Shown here: piece by piece, positions 35,926 to 37,862 of the stretch
Position numbering within the stretch: the stretch's first letter is position 1
Layout: the number at the start of each line of letters is the position of its first letter
Source of the DNA: Fimbriimonadaceae bacterium
GTDB taxonomy: Bacteria; Armatimonadota; Fimbriimonadia; Fimbriimonadales; Fimbriimonadaceae
Assembly (NCBI GenBank): GCA_025934835.1
Contig: JAICWL010000025.1
Location: 1-37,862, forward strand
Reading direction: 5' to 3'
Length of the DNA: 37,862 nucleotides
Made by a program: the position numbers and the translations under genes
Notes under the pieces: generated by a model
Told to the model about the DNA's origin: nothing
What the model saw: only the letters and a program-made list of their open reading frames with translations
Database searches by the model: none

Positions 35926-37599
35926 ATGTCGAGCACGAGCCCCCACAAACCGAGGGAAGCCGACCCAACGCCGCGCCTAACACTGTGTCTGGCGATGGAC
36001 CTCATGGGCTCGACTACTTCGGGGCTCAAGCTCAGCACGCGCAAGCTCGATCGCTTCAATTTGGCGCTCGTGAACCAGCTACGGCCGCATCTGAGCGCTA
36101 TGCAGCTCGAGCACGCGGTCGTAAAATTTACGGGCGACGGCTGGCTGGTGATGTCGGACGATCAGGAGCATGCCGCTCCACTTTGCTGCCTGGCGATCAT
36201 CATGGCTAAGCAGTTTCAGGCCGAAGTCGCAAGCGACGCGGGACTGCCAAAAAACGCCGTGCCGACGATGCGATTGGCCCTATGCTGGGGTCGCGATCTG
36301 CCCGTTACTCTGCCCGACGGCCAACGGGATTTCGTTGGCAACTCGGTGCGCCGCGCGGTGCGGGCGAGCCAGCTTTGCAAGGAGAATGAAATTCTCATCG
36401 ACGAAACCGTGCGCACGTGGGTAGCGCACGACTTTCGCACGGCGGCCGTCGACGTCGTCGAGCGGGTCGAGCTCTTCAAGCCTCAAAAGATGGAGGAAGA
36501 GCTCGTGCTGCATGTGCTGGTAGAGCTAAAAACGGAGTCGGCCACCGATGCGGACGCGCCGATTTGCTTCGTTAGCGCGCTATCGATCATTGGCCGCGGG
36601 ACCGAGGCGGACGACCTCGCCGGCAGAATCTCGGATCAGCTCGTTCAGGAGACGGCCAGCCACCGTTCCGGCGAGGCCGCGCTGCTCTCCAAATGGAACG
36701 ACCTGCTCGCGGCGAACCTGGATTACAGCACCGCACGATCCATGCTAGCCAGGCTCGTCGATGCCGGCCTGACGCCGGACGTGAACACGTACAACGCTCT
36801 GATCGGCAAGGCGCAGGACTACCGCGACCAGAGCAAGTGGCTGCAGCAGATGATTCAGGAGGGTATCCGCCCGAACGTTGTGACTCTGAATACGCTGCTC
36901 CGCCAAGCCAAAGACGCGGGCCAAGCTCAGCGGCGACTTCAGAAGATGGCCTCCGAGAAGGTCGAACCAAACCCGGAGACGATGGAGATATTGGTCGAGA
37001 AAGCCCCGGATTTCGATACTGCTCTGGCTTGGATGGAGCGCATGGACGCTGGGTGCGTCGAGCCAACCGCCCGCGTATACGAGACGCTGATCGAAAAGGC
37101 CGAAGATTTCAAAAGCGCCCGGGCTCTGATCGAGCGAATGTTCGACAGGGACATTCAGCCCTCGGAGACAGCGTTCATTTCGCTTTTCTCGAAGGATATC
37201 TCGGGAGTTCCGGCGGGTGATCTTCTCGCCTGGTATCTGGGGCTTCGCTACCATCCAACGCATCCTGTGAAGAGAGCCATCGCCGAATACCGGCGCAAGG
37301 GGATGATCGAGGATGCGCTGCGCCTGGCGCTCGATTATCCTCACACCGACACGGCGCTGCGTCTCATTCGCAAGTTCGCCGACCGCGCGCTGGCTTATTT
37401 CAGGTCGGTTGTGGAGCGCGACCCGGACCACCCGAACGGCGCTTACGCGCTCGGCATGGCGTTGCTGGAAACGGGAGATTCCGGCGAGGCGGAGAGATGG
37501 CTGCGGCGAGCCTACGCTCTTGCCACACCCGGCACCCGCAAGGACGAACTTGCCCGATTCCTCAGCCTGCTGGAACGCGTAAACCCTCCATCGGCATAA
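35926..37599 (+). CDS. Class III cyclase-like domain fused to PPR-type repeats and a TPR-like tail
   Basis: The 557-residue cytosolic protein has a GGAG ribosome-binding site five bases before the ATG. Residues about 18-195 resemble a class III nucleotide cyclase domain: AMDLMGST and KFTGDGW carry the two metal-binding aspartates (D25, D71). However, the position usually Asn in the VNxAAR motif is Arg (VRRAVR, residues 141-146), so catalysis is uncertain. Residues 266-425 are five consecutive repeats of exactly 32 residues, each with a Pro-Asn/Asp/Thr/Ser junction and a TYNALIGKA-like helix, as in pentatricopeptide repeats but three residues shorter than the usual 35. A TPR-like unit (ALAYFRSVVERDPDHPNGAYALG) lies near the C-terminus. 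PPR proteins usually bind RNA; that role here is inference. Confidence 0.85.
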   Translation: MSSTSPHKPREADPTPRLTLCLAMDLMGSTTSGLKLSTRKLDRFNLALVNQLRPHLSAMQLEHAVVKFTGDGWLVMSDDQEHAAPLCCLAIIMAKQFQAEVASDAGLPKNAVPTMRLALCWGRDLPVTLPDGQRDFVGNSVRRAVRASQLCKENEILIDETVRTWVAHDFRTAAVDVVERVELFKPQKMEEELVLHVLVELKTESATDADAPICFVSALSIIGRGTEADDLAGRISDQLVQETASHRSGEAALLSKWNDLLAANLDYSTARSMLARLVDAGLTPDVNTYNALIGKAQDYRDQSKWLQQMIQEGIRPNVVTLNTLLRQAKDAGQAQRRLQKMASEKVEPNPETMEILVEKAPDFDTALAWMERMDAGCVEPTARVYETLIEKAEDFKSARALIERMFDRDIQPSETAFISLFSKDISGVPAGDLLAWYLGLRYHPTHPVKRAIAEYRRKGMIEDALRLALDYPHTDTALRLIRKFADRALAYFRSVVERDPDHPNGAYALGMALLETGDSGEAERWLRRAYALATPGTRKDELARFLSLLERVNPPSA

Positions 37600-37621
37600 G
37601 AACCGACCTCCCGCCGGTCTC

Positions 37622-37650
37622 GTCCGAACGATATGCTCCACCGTTCGGAC
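37622..37650 (+). repeat. Perfect 9-bp inverted repeat around a start codon
   Basis: GTCCGAACG and CGTTCGGAC are exact complements separated by 11 bases, and that loop contains the ATG of the following gene (37633-37635). As RNA it would place the start codon in a hairpin loop; as DNA it could be an operator. It might also be the 3' hairpin of the preceding gene, though no T-run follows. Confidence 0.7.
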
Positions 37651-37862
37651 AAAAGCTACGCGATCGAGATCGATCCCGAGATCGAGGAGGAGCTGCAACG
37701 GCACGGAGTGCCGTACGCCACGCTGATCCGGGAAGCGATGGAGTTTTTGGACGACCCGGACGTGGAGCAAATGTCATTGGCGCGGATGTACATCGACCGC
37801 GGCTACTCCGAGAATCTCGCTTATTGGATCGTGCGTGAGGCCGCAGTCCGTCGAGCCGCGCC
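37633..37862 (+). CDS. Hypothetical protein, C-terminus cut by window edge
   Basis: An ATG at 37633 opens a frame with no stop to the window end, giving 76 complete codons. The product starts MLHRSDKSYAIEIDPEIEEEL and continues with REAMEFLDDPDVEQMSLARMY and GYSENLAYWIVREAAVRRAA, acidic and apparently helical. No family was recognised and no signal peptide is seen. It begins 33 bases after the PPR/cyclase gene stop, on the same strand, with its start in the loop of an inverted repeat. Protein-like composition supports a real gene, but the missing C-terminus prevents further assignment. Confidence 0.65.
   Translation, partial: MLHRSDKSYAIEIDPEIEEELQRHGVPYATLIREAMEFLDDPDVEQMSLARMYIDRGYSENLAYWIVREAAVRRAA

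Noticed and set aside
36745-37770. 341-codon minus-strand frame over the PPR/cyclase gene
   Set aside because: Open because of codon bias on the coding strand; the plus-strand product has the repeats and cyclase motifs.

Overview
The window is about 60% GC and gene-dense, with very short intergenic gaps, many ATGA/TGATG overlaps and a good share of GTG/TTG starts. The gene mix suggests Armatimonadota, possibly Fimbriimonadia: secreted BNR, WD40 and FG-GAP proteins, a DUF2807 lipoprotein, a DUF5009 acyltransferase-like membrane protein, separate alpha-type glycyl-tRNA synthetase and class II GlpX. This is inference from gene content and protein flavour; there is no rRNA in the window to test it. 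I found no prophage, insertion sequence, CRISPR array or tRNA, so this looks like ordinary chromosome with a few unusual proteins.

Layout. 1-5671 is a minus-strand block: aldo/keto reductase, an ACT-domain protein, aspartokinase (lysC) and dihydropteroate synthase (folP), joined by 4-base overlaps or direct abutment, followed by a secreted BNR-repeat protein cut off by the window start. 5800-12707 holds convergent or divergent housekeeping pairs: WD40 protein/glpX, M32 carboxypeptidase plus DUF3052 protein/glyQ, and DUF2807 lipoprotein/carA. 12708-13209 is largely empty. 13210-18396 holds a PLP desulfhydrase-like enzyme, a pseudopilin-like protein, a secreted subtilase with FG-GAP repeats and a GHMP sugar kinase. 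18529-24163 holds a fused 2-oxoacid dehydrogenase E1 and a proton pyrophosphatase with a large inserted domain, separated by a terminator and a long leader. 24234-27372 holds a small BON-like protein, a DUF5009 membrane protein, a PhyH dioxygenase and upp.

27384-30424 is a minus-strand block of rpsU, ybeY, a DgkA-PAP2 fusion and a CNNM/CorC protein, recalling the widespread ybeY-dgkA-era neighbourhood. rpsU (56 residues) is short and easily missed. 30425-31464 is a 1-kb noncoding stretch with four REP-like GC-rich palindromes at roughly 80-base spacing. 31465-35867 holds an SDR oxidoreductase, aconitase and an endonuclease/exonuclease/phosphatase-family protein.

35926-37599 is the most unusual gene. 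It joins a class III nucleotide cyclase-like domain to five consecutive, exactly 32-residue PPR-like repeats and a C-terminal TPR-like segment. PPR proteins are abundant in eukaryotic organelles but rare in bacteria. A perfect 9-bp inverted repeat with the next gene's start codon in its loop follows directly. The other main oddity is the roughly 270-residue insertion in the membrane pyrophosphatase.
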